From positions 1 to 33,429 of the forward strand of contig JAMYHX010000472.1 of assembly GCA_025529335.1 (NCBI GenBank): a DNA stretch of 33,429 nt, read 5' to 3'. The stretch comes from Rhizopus sp. PT2906 (Eukaryota > Mucoromycota > Mucoromycetes > Mucorales > Rhizopodaceae). Below are positions 21,563 through 31,976 of the stretch, piece after piece; positions within the stretch are counted from its first letter, which is position 1; each line of letters opens with the position of its first letter. Made by a program: the position numbers and the translations under genes. The notes under the pieces were generated by a model. It saw only the letters and a list, made by a program, of their open reading frames with translations. It was not told the origin of the DNA and did no database searches.

Positions 21563-23372
21563 TTATCTCCAGTATTGCTGTGTGGGTTGTTGTTGCTGTT
21601 GTTGCTGTTGTTGATTAGGATTAGGTGTGTAGCATCTAAAGCAACTTTGACGAGATGCAAAATTTTGGAATCCACAGGCAGGGTTTGGACAGTACCAATC
21701 TCCTGGTCTAAAGGTAATGTGATGATGAGGACGACCACCCGTATAGCCGCCGTAGCCACTAGGGCCAGTCACAGCAGGGCCACCTGCAGAAGAAGGAGGA
21801 GCATAGTGTGATGAATACTGTCCACTATTCCTCGGCATTGTGTTCACTAACTTATTTCCTCCGGGTTTATAGGCTCCACATTTCTTACACTGCATACGAG
21901 AAGCATAGTTGTGGTAATTACATGTTTGGTTAGGGCACGTCCAATCATAAGGATTCGTATGAGGAACATAAGTTCCCGCATGAGGCGAAGGAGAGGGATT
22001 TTCAAAGTTACACTTGAAACAATAGCGTCTTGAGGCAAAATTGTGAAATCCACAGTTTGAACAGTTCCAATCACCTGGTCGTAAATGTCTACTTTTAGCT
22101 TGTAAGGGGAAAGAGACCAACATATTACCCGCAGCATCCACCACCCTAGACGAACTTGGACATACCTCAATTGGTCTATCACCTAAACAACGTCCATTTA
22201 GAGCAAGTGCTCGCATAGCATCTGCATGTGATTGAAAGACAACAAATCCAGATATGCTAGGTTTAGAATGGTCTCCTGGCTGAATCATCCACATTGTTGT
22301 AGGTCTAAGTCCATTAGAAGAGAACCAGGCTTCTAATTCACCTTGAGTTACTTCATAAGGTAATCCAGCTAAATGGATCACTAAAGATTCCTCTTTTTTA
22401 AACTGTTTCAGGTCTGCATTGGTATCGATAGGATGTACGAATACATCTGGGTGACGAAAACTAGTCAAATAGCGAATGATGTTAATTGTTGTAAAGCATG
22501 CATTAAGTCCAACTGTTTGATCTCTGACGCGGTTTAACTTGAATAAATCACATAAATCACGTAAAGAAGTAGAGCGGAAGCTGACTTCTGGATGATGAAC
22601 TTGCCAACGTTGAATCTCTTGCTTCAAATCAAACATGCGGCAATATGCTAAATAGGGTGGTAATTCTACATTCTTATCGCGACTTTCACGAGGCAACTGA
22701 ATACGAAGAACCCAGCCGCCATGGGTGACAAAGCAAAAACTCTTCTTTTGTTCCTCAATATTTGTCTTTATATAATTGTCCAATTCATCAATAGCATTCT
22801 TTAACGTGCCAGCTGATTCTAATGAGCTCCATCGAATACCCGTAATTTCTGTACAAAAGCTCGTTAATGGTGTACGTTCAGGCTTAACATAAATTTGTCT
22901 TGAATGTAATGTTTCCAAAGTATGAGCATCAAGCACGACAAAGGAGAGCTCTAAATAAAATAGTCATTATGCTTTCAGTCAGCCTGCTTAAACTAGAATT
23001 GTTACCAATTATTTCTGAATTCTCTTTTGTCACTTGAACTGCTGCTGGATTAGTGGGATTTTCATCACAAGTGGCTTCTACGTGAAGTACAATCAAATAG
23101 TCAAAAGGAATAATAGTATCTGCAGGGGGAGGAGATTTTCGCTTTGTAGCCGCAGCAGCAGTGGGCTCTTCTTTTGTTGTATCTGTTTCTTCTTCTGGTT
23201 TGGCAACAGCATCATGTTTAGGTTCTTCTTTCTGTTCTTTTACCCCATTATCAGCTTCTTTTTCTTCTTCTTTTTCGTTATTGGTATTTTCTAACTGAAT
23301 CTTCTTATAAGCTACATCTTCATATAGATCTTCTTCTGCTTTTCGCTTTCGGTCTAAATCGTACGAATCCAT
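21563..23372 (-). CDS. Nrp1-like RNA-binding protein: degenerate ERI1-type exonuclease fold, RRM, three RanBP2 zinc fingers
   Basis: Two exons (23372-23006 and 22950-21563) encode 584 residues. After a charged N-terminus (to about 85) comes an ERI1-type DEDDh exonuclease fold: IVLHVEATCDENPT, ELSFVVLDAHTLETL, FCTEITGI, then FVTHGGWVLRIQLPRE and VGLNACFTTINIIRYL. An RRM follows (LVIHLAGLPYEVTQGELEAW, GFVVFQSHADAMRAL), then three RanBP2 fingers (DWNCSNCGFHNFASRRYCFKC; DWTCPNQTCNYHNYASRMQCK; DWYCPNPACGFQNFASRQSC) and a poly-Gln tail. Yeast Nrp1, a stress-granule protein, has the same arrangement. The nuclease signature is damaged: the first Asp is His, the Asp after Trp is Val, and the last Asp is Ala, so catalysis is unlikely. 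RNA binding in the cytoplasm is inferred from the RRM and fingers. Confidence 0.85.
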
Positions 23373-23440
23373 TTTATTCTCTTGCTAAAAAAAAGTAAGA
23401 CATTGAGTTATTGCTCTGTAAAAAGAACGATACTAAGCCA

Positions 23441-24297
23441 CTAAATATGACGTTGCCGCTTCGGTATTTTGCCTCTCTTTCTGGACTTTAAAACTTGGGA
23501 TAGCTGATTTGCATATTTATATTTGGTGGAAGCTACATCTCTTTCATTAGCTGGCAACAACTGTCTTGGCTCATGACAATCTGTTGTTATTTTCAAAAGT
23601 TAAATGTATACGACTTTCTAAAGCTTGTCTGCATATATTTGTGATGCTTGTCAACACCTCATCCGTTCTATCTGCAGCTTCTGATTGAAATACATTAGAG
23701 TTTTCAGTAACTTCTTCGATATTATCCATTGTATGAGTTCTCAATTCTTAGGTAATATAAGTACACTGTAGCATTTCTCTTATTGTCGCGACAATCTACC
23801 CAGACTGTCAACCACACAGCTTTTATCGAAGCGATAAATCAAATACATATGCTTACAGGAACGCTTATTTCGTTGAAAGTCTATATAGCTACATGCAGTC
23901 ATCATTCCTTGCTGAGTTGATATATTGTATACAACTTCCGTCGTGAAAGACTTGACAATATAACAGACTTCTTCATCAATATACCCTCTAGTGACAGCTC
24001 ATTGATTACTTCTGCTGCAATCATTCTCTTTCTTGCCTCTCTAGTCTCTGAACTCATACGTCCGATATTGATGCTCATCCTTGTGGTGTCGTGCATAAAG
24101 TCGGTATGAACCAAGATAAAGATTAAGTGATCCAATCTTCTGTTCCTCTTTCTTTGTAAATAATTTGTCTTCAATTGGTTATGCCAACTCTCAATATTGT
24201 TATTCACTTCCATATTGGTCAATATTTGTGGTTGGTAAGTAGCAGACCAACGCATGAACTCATCATCAATAAGGTATTTTTGGGTAAAGTGGGCCAT
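23441..24297 (-). pseudogene. MULE (Mutator-like) transposase, C-terminal fragment
   Basis: The frame 24297-23902 reads VNNNIESWHNQLKTNYLQRK then NRRLDHLIFIL, a typical stretch of fungal MULE transposases after the catalytic core. Downstream in a shifted frame is a SWIM-type zinc finger remnant: TACSYIDFQRNKRSCKHMYL, in which the second Cys of the C-x-C pair has become Tyr. The end, RKRGKIPKRQRHI and a stop at 23441, is the basic C-terminus. Several stops and frame changes lie between. The N-terminal part, with the catalytic residues, is absent; the fragment ends where the plus-strand Fanzor-type gene begins. Confidence 0.65.
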
Positions 24298-25163
24298 GAA
24301 ATTCCTATTACTGCAAACTCCTACTAGAAATGTAGCAGCTTCTGGAAGTACAAGCAGAGAACGAAGAGTAGAGAGACAGCTACATCGTAGAAATACTGGA
24401 TTTCAAGGTCAACACCATAGGAGAGTCATTTTTGCAAGCCTTTCAAGCTCTATGCGCCGATTTACTCCTACACCTTCAAAGGTAAAATGAATTTACAAAA
24501 ATATGCAATTATACCTAATTCAGGCAATAGAAATTACGCAGACATTTAATGAAAAAGGAGATAGTAACATTAGTTGATGGATACAGGACGTCAAGAGTTT
24601 GCAGCCATTGCAAAAACGACTTAGAGGATATTGCTGTGCCTGAAAGAGGATTTGACTGTGATCATAGGTATGCAAATATTATGTATATACATAACTGTAC
24701 AAGACATTGATCTCGATTTAATTCTTAGAAAAAAGATGATTCGACTGCGTTTAGAGAAAAATCGTGTTAAACGGTGTATAGATAATGACAATAGAATTGT
24801 TATTCGATTCAGTCTCTGTCTCAATAAAACGCAAACAGGTATGCCTGCCAAACTTTGAACGCTTCAAGTTTATGTTCAAACCTAATCATTTATAAAATAG
24901 GTTATGAGCCCATTGTACAATTGAAACTTTGCAGACAGTGTTCAGCTGGTAATACTCATGATGGAAACTTAATAAGTCACTTTTGCTTAGTTACAACTAG
25001 TAAGGTACTGGTTATTCTATTTAATATTGTCAACTCCATCCAATGATAGGTCTGGAACCAAGATGTCAACGCAACATTGAACATTCGATCGATTCTTACA
25101 GGCAATGTTAACAGTAATTATAATATTAGATCAAGGAAGGCTGCATTTAGTAGAGTGCTTTAA
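24298..25163 (+). pseudogene. Fanzor/TnpB-type RNA-guided nuclease gene, 5'-truncated
   Basis: Five segments join in phase through GT-AG introns: about 24298-24481, 24531-24667, 24729-24838, 24901-25004 and 25050-25163 (stop). The first reads QHHRRVIFASLSSSMRRFTP then TPSK; the next LVDGYRTSRVCSHCKNDLED. Later come LKLCRQCSAGN and VWNQDVNATLNIRSIL. This is the ending of Fanzor and TnpB proteins: a zinc ribbon with two C-x2-C pairs, then the RuvC-III motif with its catalytic Asp (NQDVNA). The insert between the two Cys pairs is long, about 60 residues. The N-terminal domain and the first RuvC motifs are missing, so this copy cannot be a whole nuclease. Splice sites and the frame of the remaining part look intact, which suggests recent origin or domestication. 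Fanzors cut DNA guided by an RNA from the element's 3' end. Confidence 0.6.
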
Positions 25164-25709
25164 TCAGCACTATTAAATAACCAGTTGCACTAGTAAGTAT
25201 TTTATTCTACTCTGATTCGAAAAGAAAATACCAATATCATCATTATCTTTTTGAAGTGATTTAAGTGAGTGCAACTCAAAAAGCAAAGATTCAAATGTAG
25301 TGTAGAATTAGTAAATATTGTTAAGGGTTTGCTTTGTAGTGAACATCAGATCTTTAATAGAATCAAATAAGTAATTAAGTAATAAAAGACAAATAAGCTA
25401 AATAAAAGAAGTTTGAAAATGCTCTAACAGATAATATAAATGATATAATTAAGATCAGAATTTAAGAAAACAGAAAAGGATATGAAAGATTCATTGATGT
25501 TTCAATAAATAATTCTCATCAGAGAACCAAAAACAAGGCATTATAAAAATGATTTGAAGTCAGTCATTAGTGACTGACCTTAAAAGTGGGTTGATAACAC
25601 CGCATCTTCGTCGTCATCACCGTCACAGCAGGACACGTAAGTTTGAGAGTTTGAGCAACATTTATTTCTTGCTCTTTCTTTTTAAACAAACAATCCAATA
25701 TAAATCAAC
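25164..25709. promoter_or_regulatory. Intergenic region with RPT1 promoter and short inverted repeats
   Basis: Two short inverted repeats follow the Fanzor-type stop: AGTGCT/AGCACT at 25154-25171 and AGTTGCACT/AGTGCAACT at 25183-25191 and 25268-25276. A perfect inverted repeat, GTCAGTCA-TTAG-TGACTGAC, lies at 25559-25578, about 130 bases upstream of the RPT1 start codon, a plausible promoter element. No gene is seen. Confidence 0.5.
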
Positions 25710-27345
25710 ATGCCACCAAAAGCTGATTGGGAAAAATGTAAAAGATACTTTTATTGGCACAGTCAAAGGAAGCTAACATATGAATATAGACGAAGGAAAT
25801 ATCGAAGACAACGAAAATAAAGAAAAGATTATTGGTAAATATGAAAAGCAGTAGTTTCGTCATCAATCGAATGTTAATAATTGCATAAATAGCTTTGGAT
25901 GAAGGAGATATCAAGCTTTTAAAAACATATGTAAATGATTATAAACAGTAGTGACAACAAAACGTAGACTAAAAGCAATCTTAACAGGGACAAGGCCCTT
26001 ATACAAAGGAATTAAAGACTTTAGAGCAAGATCTTAAGGATATTCAAAAGCGTGTTAATGAACATATAGGTATTTTCTCATCTAATTTTGAACATTATGT
26101 CATGTACTAACGTAATTACAGGTGTCAAGGAATCTGACACAGGTTTAGCTGCTCCCAATTTGTGGGATATTCCCGCTGATAAACAAAGAATGCAAGAAGA
26201 GCAGCCTTTACAAGTTGCTCGCTGCACAAAGATCATTCAAGGAGAAAATAATGAAGATCCAAAATATGTGATTAATGTAAAGCAAATTGCAAAGTTTGTC
26301 GTGGAATTAGTTCGACATGTCTCTCCAACTGACATTGAAGAAGGAATGCGCGTTGGGTAAACTTTAATTACTGCTGATATGTATTGGTATGTCTAATGCA
26401 CTTTTATTAGAGTTGACCGTACAAAATATCAAATCCAAATCCCTTTGCCACCTAAAATTGATCCTTCTGTCACGATGATGCAGGTAGAAGAAAAGCCAGA
26501 TGTTACATACAGCGATGTTGGTGGTTGTAAAGAGCAGATCGAACGTCTTCGTGAAGTAGTTGAGTTACCACTTCTCCAACCTGAGCGATTTGTAAATCTC
26601 GGTATTGATCCTCCTAAAGGTGTCTTGCTTTATGGTCCTCCTGGTACAGGTAAAACCCTCTGTGCTCGTGCTGTAGCCAACAGAACGGATGCTACATTCA
26701 TTCGTGTTATCGGTTCGGAACTTGTACAAAAGTATGTTGGTGAAGGTGCACGTATGGTTCGTGAATTATTTGAGATGGCAAGAACAAAGAAGGCTTGTAT
26801 TATCTTTTTTGACGAAGTAGATGCCATTGGTGGTGCTAGATTTGATGATGGAGCTGGTGGTGATAATGAAGTTCAGCGTACAATGTTAGAATTGATTAAT
26901 CAACTAGACGGTTTTGATCCAAGAGGCAACATTAAGGTACTGATGGCCACAAACAGACCAGACACATTAGACCCGGCTCTTTTGAGACCTGGTCGTCTGG
27001 ATCGTCGTGTTGAATTTGGTTTACCTGATTTAGAAGGGCGTGCTCATATTTTGAAGATTCACGCAAAAAGCATGAGCGTCGAAAGAGATATCCGTTATGA
27101 ATTGATTGCTAGATTATGTCCAAATGCTACTGGTGCTGAATTACGAAGTGTCTGTACAGAGGCTGGTATGTTTGCTATTCGTGCAAGAAGAAAGGTTGCT
27201 ACCGAAAAAGACTTTTTGGAGTCAGTGAATAAGGTTATTAAAGGATACCAGAAATTCTCCAGTACACCAAAGGTAAAGTATTGCTTATTAATATTTAGTG
27301 CAAAAGACTCACTTGTTATCATAATAGTATCTTATGTGGAATTAG
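25710..27345 (+). CDS. RPT1: 26S proteasome regulatory ATPase Rpt1 (PSMC2)
   Basis: Seven exons (25710-25737, 25790-25834, 25893-25930, 25988-26069, 26122-26356, 26411-27272, 27328-27345) give 435 residues; human PSMC2 has 433. Rpt1 is one of six AAA ATPases in the base ring that unfolds substrates and feeds them into the 20S core. Visible are ALDEGDIKLLKTYG at the N-terminus, a coiled-coil segment, GVKESDTGLAAPNLWDI, the Walker A loop GPPGTGKT, Walker B IIFFDEVDAIGG, the second region of homology ATNRPDTLDPALLRPGRLDR, and the tail KFSSTPK-YLMWN. The last exon has only five codons plus stop; without it the frame would run into a meaningless low-complexity extension to 27536. That C-terminus corresponds to the animal YMTYN. 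Clear orthologue. Confidence 0.95.
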
Positions 27346-27661
27346 TTTTTTTTTTATCTTGCTCTATTTTAATAAAAGTATTAAAATACAGTGAAGCTTG
27401 CCTACAAGAGATGATGGTTATTGAGGGGGGAGGGGGGAGGGGAGAGAGAGAGAGGATAGTATTTATTGCAATAGTAATAGTTGGATTTATAGAGTCAGGT
27501 GGGAGTGTTGTTGTTTATGGTGTGTGTAACCTTTAGTTTCATGAAAGAGATCTGACATTGTAACTTTTTTTCTCTCTCACTCTCTTCTTTTTCAGCCAAT
27601 TATGTTATCTCCAACAAATAAGCTCAGTCGTTCACCTTCACTTGCTGATAGCTCAGTAGAA
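27346..27661. other. Gap between RPT1 and PalA with a G-rich tract
   Basis: The RPT1 3' untranslated region and the PalA leader lie here. A G-rich tract at 27425-27442 (runs of 6, 6 and 4 G) is followed by GA repeats to about 27454. A pyrimidine tract ending in TTTTTCAG at 27588-27595 looks like a splice acceptor, suggesting an intron in the 5' untranslated region of the next gene. Confidence 0.5.
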
Positions 27662-30396
27662 ATGACCAATATGTTAGCCTGTAATCCCAAAAGTACTGAT
27701 CGTGTCTTTATGACTCCCTACTTGAGGGAATACATTTCCAACGGTTATGCCGAACATCCGGATTTATATACAGATGACTTTCGAATCTTGGACGAACTAA
27801 GAAACGACTGTATCTTTATGGAAGCAAATGAAAAGTCACTCAACAGACTTATCAAGTACATCATGAAGAAATTAAGAGACATGACCATGTACAATAATAA
27901 CATATTCTTTTAGGTACTATGCTCAGCTTGTATTTATCAGCTCCAAGTTTCCTATTGATGTTTGTATATTACTTTTATAGTTGATTATATCTTGCTCATA
28001 TAAGTTGATAGGTTGGTATCGAGTTTCCTTGGTACGTATCAACTGCAATGGAAGCACCGCAGATAATAGGTAAATCAGATTTTATTAAAGAGGAAAAAAA
28101 AATTAAGGCTAACCTTGATCCTATCCTCTTCTCTACTATGAGGAAATAGCTCATCGAAATATGAATTATGAAAAGGCATGTATTCTATACTCAATAGGCG
28201 CCATATACAGCCAACTTGGAAACGCAGAAGATCGATCAACAACCGAGGGAGTAAAACGAGCATGCAATTATTTTCAGGCAAGTTTATCGTTTTAAAAAGA
28301 TTCTATCTTGTCCTATTCTTCGGTTATGTATTGATGCCACAGCACTGCAGAGCTCAGCAGGCTGTTTTCAACATTTGCTAGATGTTGTTATACCCGAGAT
28401 GAGGATCGCACCAACGATCGATTTGTCAACCTATGCTCTACAGACGTTGATTCATCTGATGCTTGCACAAGCACAAGAGTGCGTATGGCAGAAGGCTGCG
28501 ATGGACCAACTTCGTGACGGAACGATCGCAAGGTTGGCGATCAAGATATCCGAGTTTTATGATGCTGCTTATGAGTTTGCTTCCAACTCATTTGTTCAAA
28601 ATGTATACCCAAAGTCATGGCTAATCCATGTACAAGTCAAGGCATTTCATTTTAAAGCGGCTGCTCAGTTCAGAAAATCATGCGAATGTCTGTCCTTGGA
28701 CAAATATGGTGAAGAATTAGCTCGATTATACTTTGCGTCCGATATCGTGAAGCGTGCATCAGAAATAATCAAAACCAATCAAAAACTTCTTTCTATACCT
28801 GTCATCAATGACTTGAAATCGCTACAGCAGATTATCTCAACAAACCTTGCAAGAGCCCAAAAAGATAATGATGTTATCTATTTAGCAAGAGTACCGCCCG
28901 TATCATCCTTACAACCAATATTAAAGACTCAAATGGTTAAAGCTACTGCTCCTCTAGAAATTTCTGATCCTGTGCCCCTTATGCTCAACAATGAAAGCAG
29001 TCTGGACACACCACCTCATCCTATCATTGGTTTACCCTTATTTCAGAAACTTGTTCCATTTGCAGTTCATCAGGCAGCTAGCGTATACGTAGACAGAAAA
29101 GAGCGATTGGTGAAAGAAGATATTATAGCGAAACTTGAAGAACTGACAGGTGTATACCACAGGTACATACAAAATAGGTAACTACAGCTCTGAATTAATT
29201 AGACATTAGTTCTGTCGAATCATTAAACCTGCCTACATTATTGGCTACGGCTGAACATACAACGGGGTTACCAGAGTCCATTCTGAGACAGGCAGCCGAA
29301 GTAAGAAGTGAAGGCGGCATACAAGCATTGTATAATATGTGGGAGCAGGTTCAAAAAGCCTCTTCTAGAAATGCAAACATTCTAGAGGAAGCTTTTAATT
29401 CTCTGGATGAAGAACAGGAAACGGATGAGGCGCTTCGATCAAAGTATACTTCAGGTAACGACGTGATAGTGTATAATTTGGTAGACGTGCGAGAATTAAC
29501 ATAGACATCAACAGCATGGAACCGACCAGAATCCACAACGTTAACACGACAACTAGTAGCTCAAGGACAGAAGCATAGACACACTATAACATCTGCTCAA
29601 AAGGCAGATGCTATTGTCAAGAGCAGACTGGATACATGGTCAAAGATTATAAGCATCCTAACTTTAACAAGAGAGGAACTTGAGGAATCTATTCCGTCAG
29701 ATGATAGTACAGAAAATGGAAAATCCCAACAAGACAGCTTGCTTCGTATCAAACGACTCATAGAAGACATGAATCAACATTTGAGAATTCGTAGAGACTT
29801 GATTGATCAAGCCAAAAAGGCAGCCAATGCAGATGATATTTCTCCAGCCTTGTTAAAGAAGGCAGCAGAACTAACAGCCAAATCACCTACGGTCAAGATT
29901 GAAGCAGCACAGTTTGAAGATTTGTTCATTGATAACCTACGGAAATATGATAGTTTTGTAATGACAGTGGACAAGGAAGATGAGCAACAGAGCATTATAT
30001 TAAGACAATTGAATGATGCATATCATCAATATATGACAGGGACGTCTAATAACGGATCAGCTAAAAGAGAAAAGGCGCTTCAAAATCTTCACCAGGCGTA
30101 TCTGAAATATAAAGAGATTAGGACTAATCTGTCGGAGGGACTTAAGGTATGTTGACAGTTACTAATACATTCAACGTCTAATATACTTTTTTTTTATTAG
30201 TTTTACACTGAACATGCAAAGGGATTAAAGTCATTTTGTGATGCATGTAAAGACTATTGTCATAGACGTCAACTAGAGTCAGAACAAATGATAAGGTAAG
30301 ATTATGCTTTTTTTTTTAAATAAGAAAAGAATGATATGGAGTCTTGTTGTTTCTAGGAATCTTGATGCTCAAATGAGCCAACTTTCAATAAATTAA
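27662..30396 (+). CDS. RIM20: PalA/Rim20, BRO1-domain protein of the pH-response pathway
   Basis: Nine exons (27662-27855, 27914-27959, 28012-28069, 28150-28277, 28351-29162, 29210-29454, 29515-30146, 30201-30295, 30357-30396) sum to 749 residues. The BRO1 domain covers about residues 1-385: [75 protein letters not shown] coiled V domain follows and there is no proline-rich tail, fitting PalA/Rim20 better than Bro1/ALIX. It binds ESCRT-III Snf7 at endosomes and, in fungi, scaffolds processing of the alkaline-pH transcription factor. The start [10 protein letters not shown] aligns with PalA starts; an in-frame ATG at 27602 would add 20 residues. The fourth intron begins GCAAGT, a GC-AG intron. 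The fifth donor has two choices 15 bases apart. Confidence 0.88.
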
Positions 30397-30601
30397 CTGT
30401 TTTGCCAGTGTTCCCATGCTTCATAGTATGCCTATAATCAAAGAGTTTATACCTTGTTTTTATAATTGTATTCACATAATACCTTGTATTCATCTGTTGT
30501 CATATTGTGTTGGTCTTCTTCTTGTACTTCATTTATAGGTATCATCTTTCCATTGACTACATGTATAAAATGGAGTTATTTAAAGTGGCATTAAATATGC
30601 T

Positions 30602-31853
30602 TTATCCCATTTTACCAGAGACAAGTGGAACATCTTCTATAAATTCTTCTTCGGCATCACTATCATCATTGGCCATGTCTATCTCACCCGTATTAACTGT
30701 TTCAAATGCTTCCTGTTCTTCACCCATAGCTTCATCTGGCTGATCTGTGATATTGTTGCTTAGATTCTCATAGTATTTGGCATAATCTATAGTTATATCA
30801 TCAGTAACGAGCAAGAGAAAGGATATAATAACGTACAGTCTTCAGTATCTGCATCCACTTCAGTCTGCCCAGCTTCTTCAAACGTATCCTCTTCCTCTTG
30901 GTCCTGAGTTTCAGCTGGATGATCACCTGTGCCCACCAAGATAGTATCGGAAATAGTTGATCGTTGATGCCAAACAGGTAAAGCATTTTGTTGTCTTTTC
31001 TGTTCAGCCTCTTCAAGCTTAGCCCGTCTGGCTGCTTCGTTGTCCATCTGTAGATCAACAATGATATCACCCTGTCCAGCACCTGTGTCCTGAGCAGTTG
31101 CAAGTTCATAGTCATCTGCTCTGTTTCCGTTCGTTCTGCTACCAGGCACATGCTTATAGACATAGCTCGAGGGAATGACAATTGAGTCTGTCTGTTTGAG
31201 AAGTGCAATGATAGGCTGAGACTGTTCTCGTAGCTTTGTAAGTACCTGCTGACTTCCTTTGACATTTTCTGCATTATCATTTTCTACTAGCACAGTCTCA
31301 CACTGATCACAATGGAATAGCTGATCGGCTACGTCAACGAGTGAAAGTACGTCCAAAGGTGTAAATGTCTTTTCACAGGTCGGGCATACGTAGCCCTTAT
31401 TCTCAGATTCAGTTCGTAATTTATCTCTTACAATTGTCTGCATTTTATACATTTTCCATTTAACAACGTCTACAAATTCTTTGTAATCAATGTAATAGTA
31501 TGTTTTAGGAACCATGCGTTGATCGGGCTTTCTTGGTTCCATTCGATTCACCCTGACATTTGTATGAATATATGATGGATCATATTCTTAAATTAACTCA
31601 CATCTTGATCAACCTATCCTCCTTCAGTTTACCACAAATTCTGTGAATGTCGCGTGCTGTTATTTTTAGAGCCAAGACAAGATCTTCTTCCTTGACTCTT
31701 TATGACAGTTTAGTCATTTATAATGTTGTATATTTTTTCCTTTTACCCATTGCTATTAGGTGGAGCATTATTCAATTCATCCAGAATAACGATATATTTA
31801 GGATCATAAAATGCACGAGCTATTCTAGCAACAAGTGCTTTCAAAACTTCCAT
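30602..31853 (-). CDS. TFA1: Transcription factor IIE alpha subunit
   Basis: Four exons (31853-31747, 31697-31602, 31552-30837, 30786-30602) give 367 residues. TFIIE recruits and stimulates TFIIH at RNA polymerase II promoters in the nucleus. The N-terminal winged helix reads LKALVARIARAFYDPKYIVI, then NGVKEEDLVLALKITARDIH and LKEDRLIKM, followed by KTYYYIDYKEFVDVVKWKMY. The zinc ribbon has CPTC and CDQC separated by about 27 residues (YVCPTCEKTFTPLDVLSLVD, FHCDQCETVL). The C-terminal part is acidic (DTFEEAGQTEVDADTED, DDSDAEEEFIEDVPLV), as in yeast Tfa1 and human TFIIE alpha. The length is between a minimal archaeal TFE and human (439). A 3' overlap is avoided by a 205-base gap to the convergent PalA. 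Confidence 0.92.
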
Positions 31854-31976
31854 AATAGCAAGAGAAAAAAAAAAAGATACACATTATGGTGATTGTAGTG
31901 CAATATTTTTTAATATCCTTCTTCCTAGCTATTCTCACTCCGACGAGCATTAAGTCATGAACTTTCTACAGTGTAC

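Noticed and set aside
23034..23294. Phe- and Ser-rich plus-strand frame
   Set aside because: It is the complement of the Glu/Lys-rich N-terminus of the Nrp1-like protein.
24254..24297. ATG at 24254 as the true start of the Fanzor-type gene
   Set aside because: The bases from 24254 to 24297 belong to the MULE coding sequence on the other strand, so this ATG is likely incidental.
27273..27536. C-terminal extension of RPT1 through low-complexity sequence
   Set aside because: A canonical donor at 27273 and acceptor before 27328 give the conserved short tail YLMWN and stop; the extension is intron read-through.
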